64,000 bases of DNA from a bacterium. GTDB lineage: Bacteria > Bacillota > Clostridia > Lachnospirales > Lachnospiraceae. The stretch covers positions 1 to 64,000 of the forward strand of contig JAMPCE010000007.1 of NCBI GenBank assembly GCA_023666335.1, read 5' to 3'. The number at the start of each line of letters is the position of its first letter. Within the stretch, counting starts at the first letter, position 1. The position numbers and the translations under genes were made by a program. Of this stretch, positions 8,206 to 18,329 are shown one piece after another. The notes below the pieces were generated by a model. The model did no database searches, was not told the DNA's origin, and saw nothing but the letters and a program-made list of their open reading frames with translations.

Positions 8206-8661
8206 ATGACAATATCACCTATTATGGGAAATGAAACATACGCTATAATCCGCAACCCCGGCGAATCCACGACGAAACAGGCAGGCAGAAAATCTTCTCC
8301 CGCCGAGTGCGAGACCTGCAAGAATCGGAAATATCAGGACGGTTCCGACGAGGGGAACGTCTCTTTCAAGGCAGCGGCGCATATCGACCCGAGCGCTTCC
8401 GCCGCCCGCGTGATGGGGCACGAGCGGGAACATGTGAGCAACGCCTACAAGAAAGCTGCGGAGAACAACGGCAAAGTCATGTCCTGCAGCGTCTCCATAA
8501 AGACAGCCATCTGCCCGGAGTGCGGGCGCACCTATGTGGCAGGCGGCACCACCGCTACGCAGATCAAATATTTTAACGAGGAAAATCCTTACCAGAAAGA
8601 AATGAAATCATCGGATGCGGCAAATAAATATCTGGGGATGAATTACGACCAGGCAGTCTGA
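8206..8661 (+). CDS. SprA-related putative metalloprotease
   Basis: A 151-residue protein resembling the SprA-related putative metallopeptidase family. It has a CxxC pair ('CETCKNRKYQDGSD'), the segment 'VSFKAAAHIDPSASAARVMGHEREHV' containing an HExxH-type H-E-R-E-H, and a second CxxC ('CPECGRTYVAGG'). The Cys pairs may bind zinc. A GAGGTGG ribosome site lies at 8191-8197, giving ATG 8206; a GTG at 8194 sits inside that site and is rejected. It follows DUF4190 closely and probably shares its transcript. No signal peptide is visible. Confidence 0.7.
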   Translation: MTISPIMGNETYAIIRNPGESTTKQAGRKSSPAECETCKNRKYQDGSDEGNVSFKAAAHIDPSASAARVMGHEREHVSNAYKKAAENNGKVMSCSVSIKTAICPECGRTYVAGGTTATQIKYFNEENPYQKEMKSSDAANKYLGMNYDQAV

Positions 8662-8697
8662 ATCCGCCAAACTTTCAGAAAGGTTGACAAACACGCC

Positions 8698-9438
8698 ATG
8701 AATCAGTTTAAGTCTTCTGCGGAATTAAAGGCTATCGCCAGAGAACATCTTCTGGGTCATTATGGCACGGTCATCGGCGCCGAAGTGATCCTTATGGGGA
8801 TCTCCGGTTCTGTCGGTATGCTGCTTGGCTCGCTTCTGGATATCAGCACCGTAGTCGGCACGATCATTTACTATGCGATCATGTTCTTTCTCTCCGTCCT
8901 GATGGGGCTCTTCACTTCCGGCACCTGCTATCTCTATCTGAAACTGCTCTGCCGCCGCCCCGTAAACGTCGGCGATCTGTTTTACGGCTTTCAGCTTTCG
9001 CCCGACAAAGCGATCGCCATGCAGGCATGGATCTCACTGATCAGTTATGCCGCCACCCTGCCGCAGATCGTCATTACTTACAAGATTTCCGCAGCCGGAC
9101 CCCATATAGAGAAGCTGCTTCCGCTCCTGTTACCCTATTCGCTCGCCCTGATCCTGTCGGGCGTCGTTTCCGTGATCCTGGGGCTGGTCTATGCACAGCC
9201 GTTTTATCTGCTCCACGATTTTCCGCAGTATACGGCAAAAGAACTGTTAAAAAAGAGCAGACGCCTCATGGTTCACCACAAGGGCCGGCTCTTTTATCTC
9301 TATGTGAGTTTTCTTCCACTCATGCTGCTGGGACTGTTTTCTTTCGGTCTCGCGCTCCTGTGGGTGGTTCCGTACATGACCGCCACACAGACGGCATTCT
9401 TTCTCGATCTGATTCAGCATAATACGGAAGCTGCATAA
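8698..9438 (+). CDS. DUF975 family membrane protein
   Basis: A 246-residue integral membrane protein matching DUF975. The amphipathic N-terminus 'KSSAELKAIAREHLLGHYGTVIGAEV' is typical, followed by about five hydrophobic segments and the family-like 'CRRPVNVGDLFYGF' and 'YTAKELLKKSRRLMVHHKGRLFYLYVSFL'. Function is unknown. GAAAGGTTGA upstream is the ribosome site. It is the last gene of the plus-strand trio and converges with prfB with a 14-bp gap. Confidence 0.85.
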   Translation: MNQFKSSAELKAIAREHLLGHYGTVIGAEVILMGISGSVGMLLGSLLDISTVVGTIIYYAIMFFLSVLMGLFTSGTCYLYLKLLCRRPVNVGDLFYGFQLSPDKAIAMQAWISLISYAATLPQIVITYKISAAGPHIEKLLPLLLPYSLALILSGVVSVILGLVYAQPFYLLHDFPQYTAKELLKKSRRLMVHHKGRLFYLYVSFLPLMLLGLFSFGLALLWVVPYMTATQTAFFLDLIQHNTEAA

Positions 9439-9452
9439 GCAGACTCGAAATG

Positions 9453-10557
9453 TTACGCATTGATCCATTTCAAATACGCATTGATAAAAGGATCGAGCGC
9501 ACCGTCCATCACCGCATCGACATTGCCGGACTCTTCGTTCGTCCGGTGGTCTTTCACCATCGTATAAGGCTGCATCACATAGGAACGGATCTGGTTCCCC
9601 CAGCCGATCTCTTTCACATCGCCGCGGATATCGGAAAGTTTTTCCGCATTCTCCTCCTTCTTCAACAGAAAAAGCTTTGCCTTTAACATCTGCATCGCCT
9701 TGTCCTTATTCTGGAACTGGCTGCGCTCATTCTGACACGTCACCACGATCCCCGTCGGAAAATGGGTGATCCGGATCGCGGAGGAAGTCTTGTTGATATG
9801 CTGCCCGCCCGCGCCGCTGCTTCGATAGGTGTCGATACGGATATCCTCGTCCCTCACCTCGATATCCACATCCTCCTCAATGTCCGGCATCACGTCAAGG
9901 GATACAAAGGAAGTCTGTCGCTTGCCCTGCGCATTAAACGGAGAGATCCGCACAAGCCTGTGCACACCTTTCTCCGATTTCAGATAGCCGTAAGCATTCT
10001 CGCCGTTGATCTGGAACGTCACGGATTTAATGCCCGCCTCGTCGCCGTCCAGATAGTCGATCACTTCCACGGAAAAACCCTTGCGCTCCGCCCAGCGGGT
10101 GTACATGCGGTAAAGCATACTGCACCAGTCGCAGCTCTCCGTGCCGCCCGCGCCCGCATTCAATTTCAAAATGGCATTGTTTCTGTCATACTCTCCCGAG
10201 AGCAGGGTGTTGATCCTGATATTCTCAAAAGTTTCCTTGAAAGCGTTCAGTTCTTCCTCGATATCCGGAATGATCGCCGGGTCGTTGTCCTCATAGCCCA
10301 GCTCGATCAGGGTCAGGATATCCTCGTACTGACCGGAAAGAGCGTCCATCGTCTCCACGATATCCTTGAGCCCCTTGGACTCCCGCATCTTCTGGTTCGA
10401 CTTCTCCGGATCGTCCCAGAAGTCCGGCGCCTGCATCTCCATGTCAAGCTCCTCGATCCGCTTTACCTTATCTGCGAGGTTAAAGTGAATCCCTCACTTC
10501 CGCTAAGGGGCTTTCGTATGCTAAAAGCTCCGCTTTCATATTGTCTAATTCTACCAC
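9453..10557 (-). CDS. prfB: Peptide chain release factor 2, programmed +1 frameshift
   Basis: RF2 recognises UGA and UAA stops and triggers peptide release. The protein shows the RF2 tripeptide S-P-F in 'RISPFNAQG' and the catalytic G-G-Q in 'SSGAGGQHINKTSSAIRI'. The gene is read in two frames: 25 codons from GTG 10557 (AAGGTG ribosome site upstream) to CTT at 10485-10483, then a TAA at 10482-10480. Skipping base 10482 resumes the main frame (N-L-A-D-K-V-K-R) for 367 aa in total. An internal GAGGGA lies just before the slip site, as in known prfB. The stop at the slip site is UAA rather than the canonical UGA. Confidence 0.93.
10480..10494 (-). promoter_or_regulatory. prfB +1 frameshift site with UAA
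   Basis: On the minus strand the sequence reads GAGGGATTCACTTTAAC. It has an internal Shine-Dalgarno-like GAGGGA, the slippery CUU and a UAA stop. In-frame reading ends here; a +1 slip continues RF2. Confidence 0.85.
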
Positions 10558-10644
10558 TTAACGTCACCTTCTTTCCTGATACTCTTTTTAGTATATCCTG
10601 TTTGGCACAATATGTAAAATACTTTGACGGCAATTTTTATGCTC

Positions 10645-13600
10645 CTATGAAGTCTTCTCTAAATATCTCCCGCCAACGGCATTTCTGCCAATCCGCTTCC
10701 CGATACTGTGATAATAAGCCAACAGACAGAAAATAGCCACCAACGCACAGCCTCTCCTGAATGCGCCGCCTTTCTTTGCCCATCTGATAAACGCCGCCAC
10801 AAAGACCTCTTTCTCGCGCTCGGTCATGCCGCGCCCCTCTTCCATAAAGTAGAGCAGCAGATAAGTCAAGCCCGCGATCATCGCCACCGTGGCATATATT
10901 TCTGCCTGAGAGGAATCGCCCGTCTTAGGTTCTTTTCCCCGGCTTTCTGTCGATGGCAGGGATGTTTCTGACACTACTGTCACATTTGTCAGCGCAACGC
11001 CGCCGGCATCGGGGTCTGCTCCGCCTCCCGATTCGGGATCGCTTCCTCCGCCATTTTCTCCCGGTTTAGGCTTTTCTCCGCCGGGCTTATCCTCTTCTCC
11101 CGGTTTCTCTTCTTCTCCCGGTTTCTCTTCTTCTCCCGGCTTCTCTTCCTCTTCCGGCTTCTCTTCTTCTCCCGGCTTCTCTTCCTCTTCCGGTTTGCTT
11201 TCGTCGTTCTCAAAAGCCGCATGGATCGTATGGCTCTCGTTCACATTGGTAAAGGTATAGTATTGGGCTTTTGCCTGCGCTCTTGCTAAAGTGTCCGCAA
11301 GCTCTGCCGTCACATCCCTGTCATCCACAGTAACAGCCTTGATCCGCTTTCCTTCATCAGGCGTGATCGTAAAAGTCTGCTCCCCGCCTTTTGTGACAGC
11401 TATGTCACCTTTTGGATCGATCGTACCGCCCTCGGCGGCTGTCGCCGTGATATGAAACTGCTCCGCCGTCTTTTCCACCCAGCTTGCAAAAATATCGGTG
11501 CGGTCGGTCACGGCAGCGCTGAAATCATAGGGCGTACTACCCTTGTCCTCTGTCTTCCATCCCGCAAACTGCCAGCCCGTTTTAACGGGATCGGACGGCT
11601 TTGCGACTCCACGTCCGCTTAAAACGATCTGCGGCTTTTGCGGCGTATCCGCCCCATAGCTGACGGTTCCGTCATAAAAGATGACAGTGTAGTAGTTGAC
11701 TTCTGCCTCTGCATCCGCATTCTGCACCGTCAGGTCAACTCCTGTATCCGCCGTCGGCGTGGCATAGGCGTCAGGCGTAAGACCTGTGATATCATAGACG
11801 CTGTAGTTCCCGTTTGTCACCTGCGACAGGTCCGTCGTGAAAATGCCGCTGTCATCTGCGCGCAGGGCAAAGCTTCTGCCGTGGTCATTCCATATCTCTC
11901 CGTCCTTTTTTACATTAATTGTCACCGCATAGACAGGCTCCTCATTTTTTGTCCAACTCGCGTAGATATCTGTCGTTGCGGTGATTCCCTGCTCAAAAGG
12001 AAACTCGGTATCACCGCCCGCCTCCGTCACCCACTTGTCAAAGGCGTAGCCTTCTTTTTCCGGATTGGCTGGCTCGGCAACGCATTGATTCTTTAAGATA
12101 ATCTGCTGCTTCCAAGCCGTATCGTCGCCGTATGCCACCCCGTTGCCGTCCTCGTCCAGGTCATAGAAAGTCGCCGTATAGTAGTCTACTGTGACGGATG
12201 TATCGGCATTCTCCACTTTCACGGTAACATCCGTCTTCACGCCCTTTTCCTGAAACTCGTCAGCGGTCAGTCCGCTCACATCATAAACAGTATAAGGCTC
12301 CTCCGCCGCTTCCACCGCAGCCAGATCGGGCACAAAAGTCGCACCGTCATCTTTCGACAGGGCAAAGGTTTTGCCATGATCTGCCCAGGGCTGGTCGTCT
12401 TTTTGAACACATATTGTTATCTGATATGTTGAACCCGCATCGGGTATCCAACGTCCATATAGCACTACATCATCGTCAAGATAAACAGTCTCTAATTTGC
12501 TTCCAGAATAATCTTCTTTCTCATACCACCCGTCAAAAGTAAAGCCCGACTTCTCTGGAACCGGAAGTGTCTTATATGAATAGCGTACGCCATAAGTGTC
12601 CCCATATTCCGGACTATAGCCATCAAGATAATATTCAATAGAATAGACGAATGGTCCAACATCTATCTGCCATCCCCACCATCGTTCATCTCTGGTCTCG
12701 CCATCTCTTTCATCATTCATGAAAATCCGCCGTAATCTGTCCAAATCCGCACCGCCATACCGCTTGCCATTCTCACGATAAAAAAGAAGTTTTGCTCCTT
12801 CTGCCAAAGGATCAAAAGCTTTGTAACCAACCTGAGGCGGTTCACTAAATTCAGAGGAAAGAATCATTGATAATTGTTCTAATCCAGAACACGATGCAAA
12901 CGCGCCTTTCCCTATCTGCCGTACATTACCAGTAATCGTTACATATTGTAAAGCAGCATTTATAAAGGCACCTTCTTCTATGTTTGTCACACTCGCGGGA
13001 ATTCTTATGAAGTTCATACTTGTGCAATAGCTAAACGCATATTTTCCTATACTTATTACACCATCCGGAATCGTTACTGTTTTCGCCGCACTACAGTATT
13101 CAAATGTATTTTCTTCAATTTGTGTTATACTGTTTGAAAGCGTTATGGCTGTCACTTTCTCACAATGCGAAAAAGCCGCCTTTCCTATGCTCGTTACACT
13201 GTCAGGTATATTTATCTCACCCTCTAAATGGGTACATTGCGCAAAGGCTTCCTCCCCTATGCTTGTTAAGCCTTCCGGTAACTGTATGCTATTCGTTATA
13301 GGGCAATCCCAAAAAGCACGATCCCCTATGCTTTTTAAGTTAGTCGGTATATTTACCTTAGTCAACCCTCTACACCTGTCAAAAGCTGACTCTCCTATGC
13401 TTGTCACACTATCAGGTATCTGTATTTCCTGTCTAATAAAATCCGCAAAAAAAGCCTCTTTTCCTATACTCGTCACACGGTAGGTAACGCCCGCATAAGT
13501 AACTGTTTCCGGAATGACCAGCTTAAGGGTATTTTGATCGTCACAACCGCTTACGCTCACTTCATCCTCGCTAATCACGCTATAGTGAATTCTATTGACG

Positions 13601-14094
13601 CCAAAGCCATCCCCAACCGCCAACGCCTCTACACCGTCATCCTCGGACAACAGCGCAATTCCTGCATTCTCCTCCAGATCATTTTCCGAGACAGACTCCT
13701 CCAATTCAAGGTCATTTTCAGAAACAGATTCCTCCGGCTCAGGCAGATCCGTCTGCATTTCTTCCCCGTTACAGGCGGCATAATCCGCCGCACACACAGG
13801 ACAGTCTGCATTTACGCTCTCCGCCTTGCACCTTACCTCACAGACACACCGCGCTTCTGTGTCATCGTCATCCTTTTTATCGTCGGTTTCTGTGCCGTCA
13901 CCGTCTTCCTGTTCAACATCATCCGCTTCACTTTCCTCGTTCCCTGCGGTTCCCTGTATTTCTTCGTCCGGCATCTCTTCTTCCAACGCGATCGGTTCTT
14001 CCGCCAGCACAACAACATGACTCTGCCCCGCCAGCAAAGCCACGGTCAGCGCCACCGCTATCTTTCTGTATATCCTGTTTCTTCTCTTTTTCAT
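10645..14094 (-). CDS. BspA-like LRR and InlB-repeat surface protein
   Basis: A 1149-residue secreted protein. A signal peptide is visible ('KKRRNRIYRKIAVALTVALLAGQ', cleavage near 'VLAEE'). An acidic linker follows, then about seven BspA-type LRR_5 repeats of the form 'VTSIGxxAFxxCxxLTxVxIP'. Three InlB B-repeat/flg_new modules come next ('GFTFDGWYEKEDYSG', 'GYAFDKWVTEAGG', 'GWQFAGWKTEDKG'), then a Glu/Lys/Pro/Gly repeat stalk. It ends in a sorting-like P-K-T-G-D, a hydrophobic helix, and an unusual extra ~60 residues with a second hydrophobic helix. It is probably a wall-anchored adhesin. ATG 14094 is chosen because GGGGAAAACGGG precedes a good signal peptide. Confidence 0.88.
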   Translation of the reverse strand: MKKRRNRIYRKIAVALTVALLAGQSHVVVLAEEPIALEEEMPDEEIQGTAGNEESEADDVEQEDGDGTETDDKKDDDDTEARCVCEVRCKAESVNADCPVCAADYAACNGEEMQTDLPEPEESVSENDLELEESVSENDLEENAGIALLSEDDGVEALAVGDGFGVNRIHYSVISEDEVSVSGCDDQNTLKLVIPETVTYAGVTYRVTSIGKEAFFADFIRQEIQIPDSVTSIGESAFDRCRGLTKVNIPTNLKSIGDRAFWDCPITNSIQLPEGLTSIGEEAFAQCTHLEGEINIPDSVTSIGKAAFSHCEKVTAITLSNSITQIEENTFEYCSAAKTVTIPDGVISIGKYAFSYCTSMNFIRIPASVTNIEEGAFINAALQYVTITGNVRQIGKGAFASCSGLEQLSMILSSEFSEPPQVGYKAFDPLAEGAKLLFYRENGKRYGGADLDRLRRIFMNDERDGETRDERWWGWQIDVGPFVYSIEYYLDGYSPEYGDTYGVRYSYKTLPVPEKSGFTFDGWYEKEDYSGSKLETVYLDDDVVLYGRWIPDAGSTYQITICVQKDDQPWADHGKTFALSKDDGATFVPDLAAVEAAEEPYTVYDVSGLTADEFQEKGVKTDVTVKVENADTSVTVDYYTATFYDLDEDGNGVAYGDDTAWKQQIILKNQCVAEPANPEKEGYAFDKWVTEAGGDTEFPFEQGITATTDIYASWTKNEEPVYAVTINVKKDGEIWNDHGRSFALRADDSGIFTTDLSQVTNGNYSVYDITGLTPDAYATPTADTGVDLTVQNADAEAEVNYYTVIFYDGTVSYGADTPQKPQIVLSGRGVAKPSDPVKTGWQFAGWKTEDKGSTPYDFSAAVTDRTDIFASWVEKTAEQFHITATAAEGGTIDPKGDIAVTKGGEQTFTITPDEGKRIKAVTVDDRDVTAELADTLARAQAKAQYYTFTNVNESHTIHAAFENDESKPEEEEKPGEEEKPEEEEKPGEEEKPGEEEKPGEEDKPGGEKPKPGENGGGSDPESGGGADPDAGGVALTNVTVVSETSLPSTESRGKEPKTGDSSQAEIYATVAMIAGLTYLLLYFMEEGRGMTEREKEVFVAAFIRWAKKGGAFRRGCALVAIFCLLAYYHSIGKRIGRNAVGGRYLEKTS
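10969..10982. repeat. TGACA-N4-TGTCA palindrome, copy 3
   Basis: Central bases CTAC, in the surface-protein gene. Reading phase differs from copy 1; it encodes part of N-V-T-V-V-S. Confidence 0.7.
11089..11196 (-). repeat. Six tandem 18-bp repeats (Glu/Lys/Pro/Gly stalk)
   Basis: Six in-frame copies of an 18-bp unit (plus-strand form CTCTTCTTCTCCCGGTTT with variants) encode the six-residue unit K-P-G/E-E-E-E. The unit length keeps frame, so copy-number change would only alter stalk length. Confidence 0.85.
11394..11407. repeat. TGACA-N4-TGTCA palindrome, copy 4
   Basis: Central bases GCTA, in the surface-protein gene, encoding D-I-A-V. A variant palindrome TGACG-GTTC-CGTCA lies nearby at 11661-11674. 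Confidence 0.7.
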
Positions 14095-14176
14095 CCCGTT
14101 TTCCCCGCCCAAACTCTGTTTTTCCCTTAATTGCCACAAGGACAGACTTTTGCCCGCCCTTGATAATAAATGTTTT

Positions 14177-14434
14177 TTAATATCGCTTATACACGTCTCC
14201 GCGATTGTCAATATTCTCGATCGTGATAATTCGAATTTCTTCCTGTATAGAATAAATCACTCTGACATTCCCTACCCGCATCCTGTAGAGATCATACCCT
14301 TTTAATCTCTTTATATCTGATCCCTCTGGCAGTTTATGAATTGCAGTCATAATACTATTTTGCATTTTGGGAGTCTGTTTTCGTAAAAATTTTTCAGCGG
14401 CTTTCTCGAATCGCACTGTATACGCATTTTTCAT
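14177..14434 (-). CDS. RelE/ParE-type toxin
   Basis: An 85-residue toxin of the RelE superfamily. It shows the N-terminal 'YTVRFEKAAEKFLRKQTPKMQNSI' helix-hairpin, 'KRLKGYDLYRMRVGNVRVIYSI' with the basic strand segment, and the C-terminal 'IITIENIDNRGDVYKRY' where RelE enzymes carry catalytic Arg/Tyr. It would cleave mRNA at the ribosome. Its ATG overlaps the antitoxin stop by 4 bp (ATGA), so the two are translationally coupled. The AT-rich pair sits between secA and the surface-protein gene, consistent with insertion. Confidence 0.88.
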   Translation of the reverse strand: MKNAYTVRFEKAAEKFLRKQTPKMQNSIMTAIHKLPEGSDIKRLKGYDLYRMRVGNVRVIYSIQEEIRIITIENIDNRGDVYKRY

Positions 14435-14649
14435 AATACTACGCCCAATTCATTTGCTAAATCTTCAAGCGCAATCGTTTCTCCGTTATTTTCTTTCTCT
14501 GCCGCTTCTATCATTTGCAAATCCCATTCGTCCGGTTCGATTTCTTCTCCCGCATAAGCCTTTAAGGATTCTAACATCTCAATCACAAAATGTAATTTGA
14601 TATCCGGTATCCCTTCTATCAACTGCATTACCCGCTCCCTGTTACTCAT
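14431..14649 (-). CDS. Antitoxin of the RelE-type pair
   Basis: A 72-residue acidic protein ('SNRERVMQLIEGIPDIKLHFVIEMLESLKAYAGEEIEPDEWDLQMIEAAEKENNGETIALEDLANELG'). The C-terminal acidic, helix-rich part is typical of antitoxins that wrap a RelE toxin. No classic DNA-binding fold is clear. ATG 14649 is preferred to 14688 because AAAGGCGGG precedes it. Order antitoxin-then-toxin with a 4-bp overlap is the standard arrangement. It starts 20 bp downstream of the secA stop. Confidence 0.82.
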   Translation of the reverse strand: MSNRERVMQLIEGIPDIKLHFVIEMLESLKAYAGEEIEPDEWDLQMIEAAEKENNGETIALEDLANELGVVL

Positions 14650-14669
14650 ACACAACGCCCGCCTTTCTT

Positions 14670-17234
14670 CTATTTGCGTCCACAACATTGCTTATATTTC
14701 TTCCCGCTCCCGCACGGGCAGGGATCGTTGGGGTACACTTTCTCCTCCGCGCGCTTCACGGGTCCTTTCTGGAGGGTATCGTCTTTATTCGTGCCTGTGA
14801 CTTTCGCCACCTGCTCCCGCTCTACTTTCTGTTCGATGCGTACGCGGAAGAGAAGCCGCACGGTCTCTTCCTTGATATTCTGCGTCATCTCGTCAAACAT
14901 ATCGTAGCCGCTTAACTTGTATTCCACCAGCGGATCTTTCTGCCCGTAAGCCTGTAAGCCCGCGCCCTGGCGAAGCTGTTCCATATCGTCGATATGATCC
15001 ATCCACTTTCTGTCGATCACTTTTAAGAGGATCACGCGCTCGATCTCACGGATCGCTTCGGGTTCGGGAAATTCCGCTTCCTTGCTCTCGTAAAGTTTCA
15101 CCGCCTCTTCTTTCAACTGCTGTTTCAGGCTGTTTTTCTTAGGCTTCAAGACTCTGGAAGCCTCCACGGGCTTTAAGGGCACGGTGGGTAAAAGCAGAGT
15201 ATTCAATTCGTTGTAATCCCAGTCCTCGAAATCGGAATCATCCCCGATACAGATATCCACGCAATTCTCCGTGATATCCGTGATCATCTTGTAGATCGCA
15301 TCCCGCATACTCTCGCCGTCCAAAACGCGGCGGCGTTCCTCATAGATGATCTCCCTCTGCTCGTTCATCACCTGATCGTATTCGAGCAGGCTCTTTCTGA
15401 TGCCGAAGTTATTGTTCTCGATCTTCTTCTGCGCTGTCTCGATCGCCTTTGTCAGGGCGCTGTGCTCGATCTCCTGCCCTTCCGGAATGCCCAGCGCGTT
15501 AAACATGCTGATCATGCGGTCAGATCCGAACAGCCGCATCAGATCGTCTTCCAGAGAGATATAAAACTTGGATTCCCCGGGATCGCCCTGACGACCGCTT
15601 CGACCGCGCAGCTGGTTATCGATACGTCTCGACTCATGGCGCTCGGTGCCGACAATCATCAGCCCGCCTGCCGCCCGCGCTTCCTCATCCAGCTTGATAT
15701 CCGTACCACGACCCGCCATGTTGGTCGCGATCGTGACCGCACCGTGGATACCGGCATCCGCCACGATCTCCGCCTCCAGCTCGTGGAACTTTGCATTCAG
15801 CACCTTATGCTCCAGACCGTTTCTCTTAAACAGCGCGGAAAGCTCTTCCGACGCGTCGATGTTGATCGTGCCCACCAACACCGGCTGCCCCTTGGCGTGC
15901 GCCTCCTGCACCGCGTGTAAGATCGCCGTCAGCTTTTCCTTTTTGGTCTTATAGACCGCATCCTGATGATCAACGCGGGCGATCGGCTTATTCGTGGGGA
16001 TCGACACCACATCCATGCCGTAGATCTCCCGAAACTCTTTCTCCTCCGTGAGCGCCGTACCCGTCATGCCCGCTTTCTTATCGAATTTATTGAAAAAGTT
16101 CTGGAACGTGATGGTGGCAAGCGTCTTACTCTCCCGCTTCACTTTCACATGCTCCTTCGCCTCGATCGCCTGATGCAGACCGTCGGAATAGCGGCGTCCC
16201 GGCATGATACGTCCGGTAAATTCATCCACGATCAGGACCTGATCGTCCTTTACCACATAATCCTGGTCGCGGAACATCAGATTGTGCGCCCGCAGAGCAA
16301 GGTTGATATTGTGCTGAATCTCCAGATTCTCCGGATCCGCCAGGTTTTCGATCTGGAAGAAACGCTCCACTTTGCCGACGCCCTGCGCCGTCAGGTTCAC
16401 GACCTTATCTTTTTCATTGACGATGAAATCTCCGGTCTCCTCCTGCTCGATCCCCATGATGGCGTCCATCTTGGACAGTTCTTCCATATCCTCGCCGCGG
16501 GTCAGCTGTTTCGCCAGAATGTCGCACGCCTCGTAAAGTTTCGTCGATTTCCCGCTCTGACCGGATATGATCAGGGGCGTCCTCGCCTCGTCGATCAGTA
16601 CGGAGTCCACCTCGTCGATGATCGCATAGTGAAGACTCCTGAGCACCAACTGCTCCTTGTAGATGACCATGTTGTCACGCAGATAATCAAAGCCCAACTC
16701 GTTATTGGTCACATAGGTGATATCGCAGTTGTAGGCTTCCCTGCGCTCCTCGGGTTTCATATCGTTCAAGACACAGCCGACTTTCAGCCCAAGAAACTCA
16801 TGCACCTGTCCCATCCACTCCGCGTCACGCTTCGCCAGATAATCGTTGACCGTAACGACATGGACGCCTTTCCCCTCCAACGCATTCAGGTATGCAGGGA
16901 GCAGACAGGTCTGAGTCTTACCCTCACCGGTACGCATCTCCGCGATCCGTCCCTGATGCAGGACGATGCCGCCGATCAACTGCACCCGATAGTGCTCCGT
17001 GTGCAGAACTCTCCTTGCCGCCTCCCTGACAAGGGCATAAGCCTCCGGAAGAATGTCCTCCAAAGTCTCCCCCTCTGTGAGCCTTTTCTTAAATTCTTTT
17101 GTCTTTTCCCGCATCTGCTCATCTGTCAGTTCCATCATCTCAGGGCGCATCCCCTCGATCTGATTTACCAAGCCGTCGATGCGTTTGATCTCCCGCTCAC
17201 TGTGGGTTCCAAATATTTTCTGTACTACGCTCAT
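14670..17234 (-). CDS. secA: Protein translocase ATPase SecA
   Basis: An 854-residue SecA, the ATPase that drives preproteins through SecYEG. The N-terminus '[18 protein letters not shown]', Walker A '[17 protein letters not shown]', Walker B '[21 protein letters not shown]', '[25 protein letters not shown]', '[13 protein letters not shown]' and '[13 protein letters not shown]' are all intact. The C-terminus '[20 protein letters not shown]' is the zinc-binding tail for SecB or ribosome contact. Length and start (AGAGGAA upstream) are normal. The buk gene lies 12 bp upstream, so secA may be read from the ptb-buk transcript. Confidence 0.98.
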   Translation of the reverse strand: MSVVQKIFGTHSEREIKRIDGLVNQIEGMRPEMMELTDEQMREKTKEFKKRLTEGETLEDILPEAYALVREAARRVLHTEHYRVQLIGGIVLHQGRIAEMRTGEGKTQTCLLPAYLNALEGKGVHVVTVNDYLAKRDAEWMGQVHEFLGLKVGCVLNDMKPEERREAYNCDITYVTNNELGFDYLRDNMVIYKEQLVLRSLHYAIIDEVDSVLIDEARTPLIISGQSGKSTKLYEACDILAKQLTRGEDMEELSKMDAIMGIEQEETGDFIVNEKDKVVNLTAQGVGKVERFFQIENLADPENLEIQHNINLALRAHNLMFRDQDYVVKDDQVLIVDEFTGRIMPGRRYSDGLHQAIEAKEHVKVKRESKTLATITFQNFFNKFDKKAGMTGTALTEEKEFREIYGMDVVSIPTNKPIARVDHQDAVYKTKKEKLTAILHAVQEAHAKGQPVLVGTINIDASEELSALFKRNGLEHKVLNAKFHELEAEIVADAGIHGAVTIATNMAGRGTDIKLDEEARAAGGLMIVGTERHESRRIDNQLRGRSGRQGDPGESKFYISLEDDLMRLFGSDRMISMFNALGIPEGQEIEHSALTKAIETAQKKIENNNFGIRKSLLEYDQVMNEQREIIYEERRRVLDGESMRDAIYKMITDITENCVDICIGDDSDFEDWDYNELNTLLLPTVPLKPVEASRVLKPKKNSLKQQLKEEAVKLYESKEAEFPEPEAIREIERVILLKVIDRKWMDHIDDMEQLRQGAGLQAYGQKDPLVEYKLSGYDMFDEMTQNIKEETVRLLFRVRIEQKVEREQVAKVTGTNKDDTLQKGPVKRAEEKVYPNDPCPCGSGKKYKQCCGRK

Positions 17235-17246
17235 AGTTTTCCTCTT

Positions 17247-18314
17247 TTAATATACCTTCAATTCTTCCTCGCCGCGCAGGATCCGCAGACCGCCCTGCAC
17301 AAGCGCCGTCAGCTCATCCTCGCCGGGATAGACCGTCATGGGCGCGATCCACTCCGCCTTTTCTTTCAGACCAGCGATCACGACCTTGTCGTAAGCGATG
17401 CCTCCGGTCACAAGGATCTGATCGACCTTGCCCTGTAAAACGCATGCCATAGAGCCGATATCTTTTGCCACCTGTGTGATAAATGCCTCTCTGACTTCCT
17501 CAGCTTTCTTGTCGCCGTCCTGCACCATCTTTTCCACATCGCGCATATCGTTGGTGCCGCAGTACGCATTGAAGCCGCCCGCGCCTACAAATTTCTTATA
17601 AACTTCTTTCTCACTATATTTCCCTGAAAAACAGAGTTTGATGAGCGCGCCGCTTGGCACCGCACCCGCTCTCTCGGGCGAAAATGCCCCGTCGCCGTCC
17701 AGCGCGTTAAACACATCCACCACGCGCCCCTGCTTATGCGCACCCACGGACACGCCGCCGCCCATATGCACCACGATCAGGTTCAGGGAATCATAAGCCT
17801 TTCCCTGCTCTTTCGCATAACGCTTTGCCACCGCTTTCTGGTTCAGCGCATGGAATACGCTGGTTCTGGGGAGTTCCGGCACGCCCGAATAACGGGATAC
17901 GGGATCCAATTCATCCACCACCACCGGGTCAACGATATAGGAAGGGACGCCGATGGAATCCCCGATCTCTCTCGCCAGAATGCCGCCCAGATTGGAAGCA
18001 TGAGGTCCCTGCACCCCAATCTTTAAATCCTCCAAAAGGTCATCCGTCACCGCGTAGGTGCCGCCCGGGATCGGCTTTAGCATGCCGCCGCGCCCTACCA
18101 CCATGTCGAGGGAATTGATATCAAAATTCTTCTCTTTCAATAAATCTTCAATGATCTTTCTGCGGAAGTCTTTCTGATCGACAATCTTTTCGTACTGCGC
18201 GATCTCCTCCGTGGAGTGCCGCAAAGTCTCCTCAAACAGGAGAGTTTCATCCTCAAACACGCCAATCTTCGTAGAAGTAGAACCTGGATTGATAATCAAA
18301 CTTTTTGTAGCCAT
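17247..18314 (-). CDS. buk: Butyrate kinase
   Basis: A 355-residue acetokinase-family enzyme that converts butyryl phosphate and ADP to butyrate and ATP, the energy-conserving last step of butyrate fermentation. Visible motifs: '[17 protein letters not shown]' (phosphate loop), '[36 protein letters not shown]', '[24 protein letters not shown]' and '[10 protein letters not shown]'. Start 18314 has AGGAGG upstream. It lies 15 bp downstream of ptb. A related branched-chain acyl kinase cannot be excluded by sequence alone. Confidence 0.95.
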   Translation of the reverse strand: MATKSLIINPGSTSTKIGVFEDETLLFEETLRHSTEEIAQYEKIVDQKDFRRKIIEDLLKEKNFDINSLDMVVGRGGMLKPIPGGTYAVTDDLLEDLKIGVQGPHASNLGGILAREIGDSIGVPSYIVDPVVVDELDPVSRYSGVPELPRTSVFHALNQKAVAKRYAKEQGKAYDSLNLIVVHMGGGVSVGAHKQGRVVDVFNALDGDGAFSPERAGAVPSGALIKLCFSGKYSEKEVYKKFVGAGGFNAYCGTNDMRDVEKMVQDGDKKAEEVREAFITQVAKDIGSMACVLQGKVDQILVTGGIAYDKVVIAGLKEKAEWIAPMTVYPGEDELTALVQGGLRILRGEEELKVY

Positions 18315-18329
18315 GTCTATTACCTCCTA

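Noticed and set aside
15966-17438. 490-residue open frame on the plus strand opposite secA and buk
   Set aside because: It mirrors the conserved SecA frame, has no ribosome site, and its composition (His/Leu/Arg-rich) is that of an antisense shadow. The same applies to other long plus-strand frames, such as 2572-3933 opposite the hydrolase.
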